A model generated the notes under the pieces. That model searched no databases. It was not told where the DNA came from and saw only the letters and a list, made by a program, of their open reading frames with translations. Of a DNA stretch of 64,000 bases, positions 45,120 through 56,823 are shown in pieces (position 1 is the stretch's first letter; each line of letters begins with the position of its first letter). Both the position numbers and the translations under genes were made by a program. This stretch comes from Castor canadensis. Taxonomy: Eukaryota > Chordata > Mammalia > Rodentia > Castoridae. The stretch covers positions 23,740,353-23,804,352 of the forward strand of contig NC_133387.1 of the NCBI RefSeq assembly GCF_047511655.1, in the 5' to 3' direction.

Positions 45120-45348
45120 TATGCAGTACTGGGGCTTGAACTTAGGGCTTTGTGCTTACTAGGCAAGCACTCTACTACTTGAGCTATGCCTCCAGCCTAT
45201 TTTGCTCTGGTTATTTTGGAGATGGGGGGGATCTCTCTAACTATTTGCCTGAGCTGACCTTGAACCCTGGCTTTTGCTCAGGGCTAGCCTCCAACAGCAA
45301 CCCTCCTGTGTAGCTGGGATTACAGGCATGTGCCTCCACACCTGGCTT
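45120..45348 (-). mobile_element. Composite SINE (B1-like + tRNA-like)
   Basis: 'ggggcttgaacttagggc', 'ctctactacttgagctatgc', then the B1 part closing 'gctgggattacaggcatgtg'. An internal near-duplication ('gagctgaccttgaa' and 'agggctagcctcc') lengthens the B1 part. Confidence 0.88.
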
Positions 45349-45434
45349 GCTTGCTATTTTGGGAGAGGGCAAGGCAGGGTTTGTTTGCTGTTGGTTGTTT
45401 TTGTTCTTGTTTGGTTTGGTTTGGTTTTTATGAG
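45349..45434. other. G/T-rich spacer
   Basis: Tandem 'ggttt' words ('tttggtttggtttggttttt') between two SINEs. Confidence 0.6.
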
Positions 45435-45778
45435 GGTTTTTTTGGTGGTGATGGGACTGGAATTTGAACTCAGGACTTCATGCTTGCAAAGCAGGTGCTC
45501 TACCACTTGAGCTATTTCTCCATCCTATTTTGCTCTGGGTATTTTCGAGGTGAGGGTCTCTCAAACTCCCTGAGCTGACCTTGAACCTTGATATTCCTGA
45601 TCTCAGGCTCCCAGGTAGCTAGGATTACAGGTGTGAGCCACCAGCACCTGGCTCACCTGGCTTGTTTTATAAGATAAACATCTCACTGACTTTTGCCTGG
45701 GATGACCTTGAACCATGATCCTCCCATGTCCTCCTCCCACATAGCTGGGATTACAGCTATGAATCACTACACCTGGCC
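45435..45778 (-). mobile_element. Trimeric SINE (7SL-7SL-tRNA)
   Basis: T-run, reverse tRNA-like unit ('gaatttgaactcaggac', 'ctctaccacttgagctat'), B1-like unit closing 'tgtgagccaccagcacctgg', linker, and a second B1-like unit closing 'cactacacctggcc'. Confidence 0.88.
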
Positions 45779-48368
45779 TAGTATTTATTTTTTTCTACTA
45801 TGTCTTTTGGCTACTGTGGATGAACTCGACCACTCTCCTTGTATATGTGTGAATGTGTACGCATGTGACTTGTTCCTTAGAGGTGAGGCCAAAAGGCATT
45901 TCCTAACCTGGTGAGGTCTCCTCTGGCCCCCTTTCTGGGTATCTTATAATAATCCATCGATCATATTTGGGGAGGATGCCATATCTCTTAGGACCATATC
46001 AGGCACCTGATTAAACAAATCACTTTTCCCTAGTTTGCAGATGAAGATATAGAAGTCTAGGTGGTCTCAAAGTTATGCTGAGGTGCTAGCCACAACCATG
46101 AGTAGATCTAGGGTTTTAACCTTTTAAGTGACTCTTTCCCTCATACTTGGGTTCCCATCTTCCCACTCCCTGGGCCAAGAGGGCATCACTGTACTTTCCT
46201 GCCACCAAGATCCCTTCCTGCCCTATTCACATTACTTCTATGTATGTTCAAATGTTGGGGTCTTTGCCCGAGCCCTTTGCCTATTGTATTTAACCCAGAA
46301 GCCCTTTTCTCAACAGGTTAAATCCATTCCCATCTTCTATACCATGTCATCTGAAAGTGAGAATGACTGGCATCCTGGGAGAGACTTTATTTGGACCCGC
46401 TAGATTAATTTTCAGTGCCAGTTCTTTTCTTCTTCTGGTCCTGGGCATGTCAGTGTCCTGGAGACAGTAAGTGATACACGGCATTTGGAACACTGCTAAG
46501 TCCTTGTACACTACATGAGGGAGGGGTCCTGAGAAAGAACCCAGGGCCTGTGACCCTGAAGAGGTTCAGAGTTTACTGATGAGGGTGAAGCAGGGTGGGT
46601 GGGGCTGACCTTGAGTTACATACAGGAAGAGGGGACCTCTGAGGATGGAGGTGATTTTGGGTGGTAGAAGAGCCTTCCTTTTGCTCTGTCTCCTCAGGTG
46701 GTGCTGAGGGCACTATGGGTCCCTTTATCCCCTTCAGAAAATCGACCATTGGGTATGTGGACCAAGGAAGCTAACAGGAAGAGAACCCCTATTAGCTATT
46801 CTGGAATTGAGCTTCAAAAAAACAAAAAAATCCAAACTTGGCTTTTCCAATTATCCATTGATAACTTAGTTCTCAAGCTCCCAAAAAGTGTCCTTCTTTG
46901 GGATCTACATTGGGGACTTTTGTCTGACAACCTACATGTGATATGTATTTCATTGGTAGGACTCCTCTTAGGTCTTGGGGTGGTGGAGAGGGAGACACCC
47001 AGACCCTGCAGTAGCCTGAAAATGGAGACAAGACTTTTAGGATGGTCTTTCTTGGTTTGAGTATTATTACTCTTTTCACTCCAGCAGCCAGGCAGTCTTG
47101 GGGAGCAGTTATTAGTGAAATGCCTTGGAAGGGGCTTCCCTGGTCTGGTGTTTCTTTTCCTTCTTTTTGTTAATCAGATGGAGCTCAGGAAGCAAATGCT
47201 CTGGGGGTTGGTTGGGGTCAGCCTATACCTCTGGGCGCTTACCCCACTTCTTTCATGCTAAGATCTGCAATAGGAAAGACCTAGCCACAGAATCAATTAA
47301 TAGAAGACTTACTGTATTCTGAGCTTGAAGCTGGGAACAACTTCCATTCACCTTGGATGTGAGGAAAATGGATTCCCTCCTCCTGTGGGCTTTGCCTCCA
47401 CCTATAGGAGCAAGAATTTCTCTTTTCTTCTAGAAGCAAGGAATCATATAGGAATTTCACTCTTTGCCTTGGGTCTACGTCTCCCTTCTCCCCTAAGGAA
47501 AAACACTGTGTTGTCCAACGGGGACAGAGGAGGGGCCTTGCACACACACACACACACTACATCCCTAATGTCCTTTGCACCTCCCAGGCTGCAATATAAT
47601 GCACTCCACCCAGCTCCTGCTGTCACGTGGTAAGCACACCTGCTGCACCCAGGCCTGCCTTCAGGAGGCAGGTCTGAAGAGCACTTCTGTCTTTCCTGTG
47701 TTGGGGCCACAGCGCCCCTTGCTGCTGTCCAGGTAAGTGTGTCCATTGAACATTTTCCTTTGGGTGGGTCATGCTAAGACCCATTCCTGAATTGGGAAAG
47801 ATTGGGGAGACAGTGTATTAGAAAGCTCAATTTTGATCACGATACAGCCTCATTAGCACAGTACTAGTATTTTTATTTTCATTAATCTGGTTCCTGTATC
47901 TATTAATTACTTGGTTGAGAATTTGGAAGGGGAGGGCTATGATTACTTTACTCCCTAAAGCACTGACACATTTAAATGTGCATTGAGTGTTAGATCTTAA
48001 GGAATAGGTACTGCAACTGGTATTAAAGAAGCAAAATAAGATATGTGGAGGTCAGAAGTCTGGTGTGCCAAGGCACGGGACTCTAATATCTTAGTGATTT
48101 TGGGCCTCAGTTGGTTTACAATAGCTAATGACCACCTGCACACTATTTTTTAGAGGCACTAGGCATAGCCTTTGCTAAAGTGGTCTTACAGGCCACTGTG
48201 ACTTCTCTTGATTTCACATAGATATAGCAGTGGCAGGCTTGCTACAAAAAGGGCAGTATACCATTGAAGGCACCCACTTGTGCTGCCTTTATTCTCAGCC
48301 ACAAAGGCAGGTGAAGACTTTAGGGTGCAGTGACACCAGTTCCACGTGTACTTAGAAATACAAGATTA
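45779..48368. other. Mostly unique 3' intergenic sequence
   Basis: About 2.6 kb with no clear repeat apart from a CA run at 47539-47557 and a faint antisense MIR near 46010-46120. A 120-codon frame (46698-47060) lacks domains. A consensus splice-donor word CCAG|GTAAGTG occurs at 47730-47737 after a GC-richer segment. No gene is called. Confidence 0.4.
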
Positions 48369-48450
48369 GCTGGGGGCATGGCTCATGTGGTAGAGAGCTT
48401 TCCTAGGAAGCCTGAATGCAAACCCCAGTCAGTATTGTGTCAGTAGAACA
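48369..48450 (+). mobile_element. tRNA-derived SINE (monomer)
   Basis: 'gctgggggcatggctcatgt', 'ggtagagagctttcctagga' and a degraded B-box 'gcaaaccccagtc'. Older than the other copies and without an A tail. Confidence 0.75.
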
Positions 48451-49404
48451 CAAGTTTAAGAGATTCTAGCCCTTAAATTGTGCTAGAGATTACCAGGTAG
48501 ATGAGTCTCACTCAATTCAATTCCTATTCATTTTTATTTGAAATGCATTGTTTCAGGCACAGAAGGTACCTGATGGCAGGTACCAAGTTTTTTTTTATTT
48601 CATGTGGGGTAGATGCACCTTCTGTTTTTATCCTTTGTTGGTGCTAGATTTGTTGACCCACAAGGGTGAGATTTCTGAGACTCAGCTGAAACTCCCTGTG
48701 TGTTCACCCACAGAGGAATGATGGGTTTTATCACAGATATAAAAAGAAGAAAGGAAGTATTTGTTATTTAGGGGTTTGAGAAAGAACGAAGCAATGCTAT
48801 TATAACCCCAAAGGCAGAAAACACTTTTAAAAGGGTTGTGCCTGGATTTTTCTCCCACTAGGAATCAGCTCTATTCAGGAACTAAATAGGAGCCATATTT
48901 GTTTCAAATATTTATTTCAATCTTGAATTAAAAGAGAAGCAGTAGAATGGTGAAAATTAAAGGAAGCAGACTGGTTACTCGGGAGGAATAGAAGGATTCT
49001 TCAGAAGAAAGGTGGTGTCTTTAGATGATGGCATTGATGATATGAAAGGAAAAAGAGAAAAGATGGGGAGACAATGAATATGAGAGGATTATAAAAGAGG
49101 GTGGCCTTTTAGTCTTTACTAAGTTAGCAGAGGTGATTGGAAAGAAATTTAACAGAAAACACCTGCCTTCACCAGAGATCTCGGGTCTAAGAACATACTT
49201 GAGAAGCACCTACCTCAATTTGCAGAGGAAACAGCAGTAGAAAAGCATCTGTTCAGCACTGAGACAGGTATTCTGGGTGGCTACAAAGATTGTAGACCAT
49301 ACTTTCAATGCATTTAGCTTTGTTTCATGGCACCATCATTGTCAGTAAGAACACGAACATGGCCCAAAGAACATTCAGGACTAGTTCTCCAGGGAAAATG
49401 TAAG
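48451..49404. other. Unassigned sequence
   Basis: No gene or repeat recognised. Confidence 0.4.
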
Positions 49405-52020
49405 AAGACGAGGCACATGAAATATATCAAAATAATTCATCAAACTAATTGAAGCAAGGAATAAAGCGGGCATGGTGATCCCAAAGTAAGTATTTGTTAC
49501 AACCGACACATCATTCTGTGATTTGATCTATAAACTAGTACCAAAAGGCAATTTCTGAAATAAATAAAGAGTATATACCAGAAGTCTACCATAAACATCA
49601 AAGTTAAGTATCAAAAGATTACTAACATTCTTATTGGCCATTTGGTAAGATAGAAAGTCTCAATAAATGCCAGGAAGGTAATAACATAAAAATAAAACAA
49701 AAATTTCACTAAAAATTCATACTTTGGGAAGTGTAAAAGCAAACCTCTTCAGATAAAAAGGGGAAATCACAAAAACTTAGAACTGAATGAAAGCAGAAGC
49801 CACTGTGTAACAGCAAATGGCACCTCGGGAAGAAATGCCATTTGTAGCTTTCAGTGTTTTATTTGAAAAACAAAAAGATTAAAAAATGAATGACATAAGC
49901 TTTTAACTCTGGAAGAAAAGGAAAATGAACAAATGAACGGAAAGTAAACAGAGACATTGCCATGGACCATGCAAACTGGGTTGGGAAGATATTGGCCCCA
50001 AAGGAGCAAAACTGGTCATTACAGAGGTAGGGAAGATGGGGAAAGCCTTAGACAGCACAATGGGGGTAGCTTCCAAAAGAAATGTGACATAAATAGATAG
50101 CCACTGTATGTATATGGTTTAAGATTTCATACAGGCAGGGGCAGAGAGCAATTAGGGGAAAAAATATCTAAAAACAATCCTAGAGGAATGATAATGAAAA
50201 AATTGAAAATATTACTATAGATAAAAGCAGAAATTAGTGCAACAGAAGACAAAATGAGTACAGTTGAGCAAAACTTTTTTTTTTGATCTTTTGCTTTTTT
50301 TTTTTTTTTTAGTTGTGCTGGGCAGGGGTCAAGAAAAATTCTTTTAAAAGGCCTAATAAAATAGCTTTATTTGGCATAGAAATTAAAAATCAGAGTGATA
50401 GCAGAAAGAAGTTATCAGGTGTAAAAATATATATGTAACATATGAGTGGATTTTTTAAATTCTAAGAGAATAGTACAAACAAGTTTTTACCAATAGAGTT
50501 GAAAATATATGAATACTTTGGTAAGAAAAATATAAAAATTCAAAACAGTCTAAGGAGATGTAGAAAATCTGAAATTGAAATGGTGCAAAAAGGCAGTGTC
50601 TAGACAATTGTACTGGCAAGTTCTGTGAACCTTCAAGAAACAGATGGCTTCTGGCTTTTATAAATTAACTCTTGGCATAGAAAAAGATAAAAGATAAATT
50701 TATTTTATGTAGCTAAGTTAACCCTGATACCAAAATAAGGCAAATATTTTATTTTTAAGTGGTATTGGGGTTTGAACTCAGGGCCTCAGTCTTGCTAGGA
50801 AGGCTAGCGCTCTACCACTTAAGCTATACCACCAGTCCTACAAACAAAACAAAAGATTTGAAAAAATGCAAAAACTTAATCTATAAACATGGATACAAAT
50901 TTCCTGCATAAAACATTATTAGTTTGAACTCTACAACAAATGAAAAAAATAAAAGTGTGTCACGATCATGTGAAGTTTATGTCAGGAACGTAAGATCATT
51001 TCAATGATAGAGCTCTATCAATAAAATTCACTACATTAATTGAGTAAAGAATAAAATCAATTACTTTCTTATGTGCCAGCATTTGTCAATCAGAAAATGT
51101 AATAGAAGAAGTGATTTCATAGGTGGTAGCAATAAATAACATAAAAGACCTTTATAGAGAAGACTAGAAACTTTTACTGAATGGCAAAAGAAAATCTAGG
51201 TAAGTGGATAAAAATGTGTCTGTGGATGGTAAAATCCAATACTGTGAAGATAGATATCAGTTCTTCCCCAAAATTAATCTATATCGCTACATGAGATTCC
51301 AAGCCAAACCCCTAAATGGTTTTCAGGCAGCTTTTTAATAGAAATACTGCAGAAGAACATAGGAGAAAGGAAGGGAACTCGCTTTACCAGATAGCAAAAT
51401 AACATTAAAACTATAGTAACCAAAATGGTGTGGTTCAGTTTAAGAATGGGCAGAGGGATGAGTAGAACTGGAGTTCAGAAACAGGCCTGTGAATACAGAA
51501 TCTGGTGGATGAGAATGAAGGCACCTCATTTAAGAAAGGAGAAGGTAGAGTAATTGAAAAAGTCTCGAAACGATTGGCTCTTCATGAGGAAAGAAAAAAC
51601 ATGTGACTTTCTACCTCGCGCCTTTCAAAAAATATTCTAAATGAGAAATACCAAAACATTTTTAATGCTATCAAATATACCAGTCAAGAATACTGGTAAA
51701 TCTCTCTGTAATTCCTGAACAAGGAAGGTAGTCCTGTTTAGGACACAATAATTTTAAAAATAAAAATCTAAAGAAGGAAAAGACATTTGACTGCATCGAA
51801 ATTTAAAAATATTTTACATTTGAAAACCTAAACGAAAGTAAATATCAAGCTATAGTGTGAGAAATATAACATTTTTGAGCTACGGGATTGATATCCAGAA
51901 TATAATAAGGAATCAAAAATTCAAGAGACATGGATACAAAAAAGTGATCAAAGAATGGTGACAGACAATTTTTAAAAAGGCCAATCTTAAGAGTGAGTGT
52001 GATGGTTAGGATCTCTTTAT
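49405..52020 (+). mobile_element. Old L1 (L1M) ORF2, sense, heavily decayed
   Basis: Landmarks run in sense order: 'aaagcttttaactctgg'-like wording near 49900, 'aaattcttttaaaaggcct' (50336-50354), 'taaccctgataccaaaataa' (50719-50738), 'ttgagtaaagaataaaatc' and 'gggattgatatccagaat' (51883-51900). It is split by a SINE at 50747 and T-runs at 50276-50311. Confidence 0.7.
50747..50839 (-). mobile_element. tRNA-derived SINE (monomer) in L1
   Basis: 'ggggtttgaactcagggcc' and 'gctctaccacttaagctata' in reverse orientation. Confidence 0.88.
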
Positions 52021-52048
52021 TCTTAATGAAAAATAATGTCTTCATTCT

Positions 52049-52263
52049 TTTTATTTTGGTGGTAATGGTGTTTGAACTCGGGGCCTCTTGCTTGCTGGTC
52101 AGACACTCCACCACTTGAGTCATGTTCCTATCCACTTTGTTCTTTAATTTATTTTTGGAAAGGGTCTCCAGCTTTTGTCCAGACTGGCCTCAAACCACAA
52201 TCTTCCCTACGTCTGCCTCCCAAGTAGCTGGGGTTACAGGAATGTGCCACCATGGTCAACCCG
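52049..52263 (-). mobile_element. Composite SINE (B1-like + tRNA-like) with target site duplication
   Basis: 'gtgtttgaactcggggcc' to 'ggggttacaggaatgtgcc'. An exact 11-bp duplication GTCTTCATTCT flanks it at 52038-52048 and 52264-52274. Confidence 0.93.
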
Positions 52264-52355
52264 GTCTTCATTCTATTAAAAGGAGAATATCATTACATAT
52301 TCCTTGCATAAGTTAAAAAGAATAACATTTTAAAAATTTTAAAGGAGGGAAACAA
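52264..52355. other. AT-rich spacer between SINEs
   Basis: Holds the right-hand target duplication of the preceding SINE; otherwise unremarkable. Confidence 0.5.
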
Positions 52356-52580
52356 GCCGGGCACTGGTGTCTAACACCTGTAATGCTAGCTACTTGGGAG
52401 CCTGAGATCAGGAGGATCAAGGTTCAAGGCCAGCCTGGATAAGTAGTTTGTGAGAACTCATTTCCAAAATAACCAGAGCAAAATGGACAGAAGATATGGC
52501 TCAAATGGTAGAGTGCCTGCTTTGCAAATGTGAAGCTCTGAGTTCAAACCTCAGTCTGCAAAAAAAAAAAAGGAAAAAAA
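52356..52580 (+). mobile_element. Composite SINE (B1-like + tRNA-like)
   Basis: 'gccgggcactggtgtctaac', 'aaggccagcctggataag', then 'atggctcaaatggtagagtg' with B-box 'gttcaaacctcag' and an A-rich tail. Confidence 0.92.
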
Positions 52581-52603
52581 TACTATTGATTAAAAACAAC
52601 AGC

Positions 52604-52750
52604 AGCTGGGTGTAGTGGTACACACTTGTAATCCCATCACTTGGGAGGGGGAGTGGGAGGGGGAGGCAGGGGCACCTTGAATCTCCAGTTTCAAGCCAGC
52701 CTATGCTAAATAAGAAGACATTGTCTCAAAAAAAAAAAGAAAGAAAGAAG
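52604..52750 (+). mobile_element. B1-like SINE monomer
   Basis: 'agctgggtgtagtggtacac', an internal 'gggagggggagtgggagg' expansion, then 'gacattgtctc' and an A/G-rich tail. Confidence 0.88.
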
Positions 52751-55077
52751 GACAGAAGGAAGATCAGTAGATGGTGGGTTACCTCAGGAAATGAAATACC
52801 AGGTAAATGTTAATAAAAGCAAGCAAGTGTGACAAGATTAATATCCCAAAAAAAAAAATTCAAAGAACAAAACATTAGCATGGGGCAAAGATAGATTGTT
52901 TTCATGGAGAAAAAATATAGTATGCTAAGATTCCCAAACACTCAAAGACCCTTTTGCCCCTACAAGAAGGGAATCAGGTCAGGTGCTCTAATGCCTATTC
53001 TAGGTCTAGGAAAGAAGGGGTCTGTCTTTTCCCTTCTCTCACAAGGAATTCAGAGATCTTTCCCATGGCCTTAAATTCAGTTCCAGTGTAGAGATAGAGG
53101 GTGTCAACATGGTTAAGTCACAGAGGAGCTGAGCCCAGTCTGCATTCCCTCAGGAAAATGTCCCCTCCCTTCTCCCAAATACTCTGGCCTCACATCAGCT
53201 CTTATGACCCAGAGTTTTTCCCCTTTCAAAACATTCTAGGTTAGTAAATGGGGAGAGAAGTAAAGCAGTCAAAACCTGTCACCACTTGCAATTCAATTTA
53301 AAAGAAAAACTTTCAAATAGCATTCTCATTATTCTTATTATCTATAGCTTCTTGCATCTTATTAGCAAGCTCCCACTCCTGTTAATGACAGAGGAAAACT
53401 TCAAACTTGTCAATTAAGATCATTTAGTTACATTTCAGCTAGTCACTTACAGTTTAAAATCTTCCCATTCAACTTAACTTGGTGGTTTTGAGATAAATAT
53501 TGAGTCAATCCAAAGCTCAAACTCTCTCACAGAGAGACTCATGAGGGGTTTACATAGCCTCCGAGCAGTGAAAGGGAAACTGTCAGGCAATGTGCTGGGC
53601 TGTTCTCTGGGTCTTCATTCATTTCCATGCTGTGTGGCCATTCTGAGAGTCTCTGGGCATATGGTGCTGGTACCCAAAGAATAAACTGCAACAGCTTTTG
53701 TCTGTTTTATTTGTTTGTTTGTTCTTGTGCATTTCTGGCAGTCACTCTAGAGTCTGAGGTCTTGCTACACCTCTTATTGTGAGGTCCCCTCTCCCCCGCA
53801 GTGCACCTGTCCCATCTGCAAAGCCTATCTCTTCTGGAACTGGGGTTCTCTCAGTACTTCTGCACCCTGTCATCAAGGTGGGAAAAGTATTCTGTTCTCC
53901 TCCATACCACAGCAAGGCCGTGAGAACTGGGTGGAAACACAGGTCCATCTGCCTGGACATCTCTTGGCCACTTAAGAATTACCTCTCAGTAGCATCAGGG
54001 GACATGGCGCTGAGTATGGAGTGGAGGTGAGGCCTTGTCCAGAAGCTCAGATTCTACCTCAATTGATATGGGGTTCCTGGTGGCAGACCTCCTTCCCATC
54101 CTGGCCTAAGGGATGAGGGAGCTGACGGGTTCCCTCTCAGGAATCAAAGCATTCTAGGAAGTCCAACGCCAACCCCTTTGCCCTTCCCTTTGCCTTGGCT
54201 CTTCCTTCTGCAGGACAGTGTACTTCCTCTGTCAGTGGTAACTTCCTGCACACCCCAAATTTGCTTTTCCTACTGACTATAGGAAAACTTAATGTCCACT
54301 TCACTCTTAATATTTAAGACATTGGCGGTTTGGAGCTCTCACTTCTTCCCCAACAAAACTTCCAATACTGCTATGTAGTTGTGGGTTTGTTTTTTTTTTT
54401 GGATAAGGTCAAGTGCAAAAGATAAACTAGAGTCACCATTTGTCTTTACATTTCTGCCCTAACAACCATGATACTCTCTGAAGCAAGAGGATGCCTCTGG
54501 TTGAAAAGGGAATGATCACATGGAAAAGAAAATAAGGAAAAAAAGCACACAATATTTTTCAAAACAGATTTTTCTCCCTCATGCCAATTTTTAGTCTGCC
54601 TAAAGATTAAGTTCTTAGTTCTGAAAGTAGAACCCAGAGCAGAGGCTTTTTTTTTTCCTTTCTAACTAATTGGGTCCTTATAATTGAAGACATTTATCAA
54701 ATATAAATAAAGCAAAACAAAGCTTGAATCTGTCTTCTGCAAGGCCCCTAGAATTAGGAAGAGCCCGAGGGAAAGGAAGGATTGCAGTTATCACTGCTCC
54801 ACGCAGGGGAGGGCACAGGAGATAACAGATTGTCAGTCACATCTCACCGTCCTGCTGGTCCCCAGGGAGTTCTAGGTCCTCTCATCCAATCAAGGGAGGG
54901 ACAGCAACTTGGTCAGTGAGTTCCAGCAGGGGTCAGCAATGGATTGGACTGGAATTTGTTGAGCAGTCTAGAGGTGGTATAAGAGATTTTCCTTCTGGGC
55001 TGTTGTATAGTCATGGCTTTGATCTTAAGAAAAAGATAAAAACAGGCTTTCCTGGTTGGGGCATGCAATCATGAAAT
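52751..55077. other. Largely unassigned; possible LTR-like stretch at 53540-53790
   Basis: 53540-53790 has an AATAAA (53678-53683) followed by a T/G-rich segment, loosely LTR-like, but I cannot match a family. No convincing gene elsewhere in the stretch. Confidence 0.35.
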
Positions 55078-56489
55078 CCAATTACAATTTATCAAGCACT
55101 TACAATATGTCAGGCACTGTTGTAGGCATATTGGGAACCTTAAGTGAATCCATCAAAGATCTCTGCCCTTGTGATTTTATATCCCAGCTGAAGAGAGATC
55201 GAAAATAAAGAAGAAATAAATGTATAGTGTGTTAGGTAATAAATAGAAGATAGGGAATTGATAAAAGCAGACAGCTAAGTGGATTCAAGAGTGCTGGGTG
55301 GGGGGGTCTGGATTAGATGGAGACAGTACGTGGGATAACCTGGATGGGTTTCATTGTGCACGTGAGATATGAGCACAGGCTTGGAGAAGGTAAGGAAGTC
55401 AGCCAGCAACTCTCTGCAAGAAAAATGTTCCAGGCAGAGAGCAGAGCTAAGGAAACAACCCTAGATAAGGAGGTCAAGAGAAAGCAAGGAGACCAGCATG
55501 GTTGGAGCTGACGTCTGGACAGAAGGAAGGAAGGATGCCAGACTCTAGTTTGTTGTTTGCTTTGCAGTACTAAGGACGGATCCCAGAGTCTCATGCTTAT
55601 CAGCTATATGTACCTTAGAGACCACTCAATGACTTTGGTCTTTTCTTGGGGTGAAATGGCGATCCATTGAGAATTTTGAGCAGGTATAATCTGCTGTACA
55701 TTTCAAAGGATCTCCTGTCAGCTATGGTTGAAGGATTTATGAAGGGAGATGTCAGGGACAATTTCTTTAATCTAGGTAGGAGATGGTGGTGACTTGGACA
55801 AGAGTGATGGGAGAGGGTGTGGAGAGAATTGGTCATTTTAAAGGACCACTGATAAACTTCCCTGGAGGACCAACTATAGGCACTGAGAGAGAAGAGGGTG
55901 ACTGGGGATCACAGCTGGGAGGATGCAGTTGCCATCACTGAGATGAAGAAGACTAGAAGCAGGGAAGGTTTGTAGGGAAGGAAAAAGCATTCTGTTTTGG
56001 GCATGTTGAGTTCAAGATATGTGTTAGCCATACTGGTAGAAAATTTGTATAGGCGGCGAAACAAGTATATATTTTGAGAGAGAAGTCTGGACCAGAGAGA
56101 AAAATTGGGGAGTTTACAGCATATAGATATTATTTAAAGCTCTAAGTCTGAATCAGATTAACAAGAGTGACTGTAGAGGGTGAAAGGAAGCAAGGCTAAG
56201 ACTAATCCCTAGAGCCCTCAAACATGAACTGAGGGCAGCACAGAGGAGCCAGCACAGGAGACTGAGCTGTGACCACAGGTAGGAAGAAATCCTAAAGCAT
56301 CATGTCCTAGCAAAATGCATCCAAAAAGGAAGTGGCCCACTATGTCAGATACTCATGTGAAGTAAGCAGGATGAGGGCTGGGGAGCTGACCACTGGCTCT
56401 GGCCACTGGTCAGTCACTGGTGCCCAAAAGAGCAGTCATGGTTGCATAGAAGCAGATGCCTGATAGGGATTTAAGAAAGAAGGGGAGGA
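55078..56489 (-). mobile_element. Long L2 element, antisense, 3' portion
   Basis: It begins at the reverse complement of the L2 terminus ('tatcaagcacttacaatatg', 'tcaggcactgttgtaggca'). It then follows antisense L2 through 'atgttccaggcagagagcag', 'ggcatgttgagttcaagata' and 'acagcatatagatattattt'. It is interrupted by a trimeric SINE at 56490. Confidence 0.8.
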
Positions 56490-56823
56490 GCTGGGTGCAG
56501 TGGTTCATGCTTGTAATCCTAGCTACTTGGGAAGTGGAGATGGAGAAGATCTCAGTTCCCAAAGCAAAAAAAATTCTACAGACCCCATCTCAACCAATGG
56601 CTGGATATGGTGGTACACACCTGTCATCCCAACTATTCTGGAAAGCATAAATGAGAGGATCTTGTTCCAAGCCAGCCCCAGCATAAAGCGAGAACCTACC
56701 TCAAAAATAACCAACACACACACACACACACACACACAAAGGGCTAATGGGGTGGCTCAAGTGTAGAGCACATACCTAACAAGCGCAAGACCCCGAGTGT
56801 AAAACCCAGTACCACCCAAAATA
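56490..56823 (+). mobile_element. Trimeric SINE (7SL-7SL-tRNA) in L2
   Basis: B1-like unit ('gctgggtgcagtggttcatg'), linker 'gaccccatctcaacca', second B1-like unit ('ggctggatatggtggtacac'), CA run 56713-56738, then the tRNA-like unit ending 'aaaacccagtaccaccc'. Confidence 0.9.

Noticed and set aside
47711..47726. CTCF-like AGCGCCCCTTGCTGCT
   Set aside because: Too many mismatches in the CTGGTGG half of the core.
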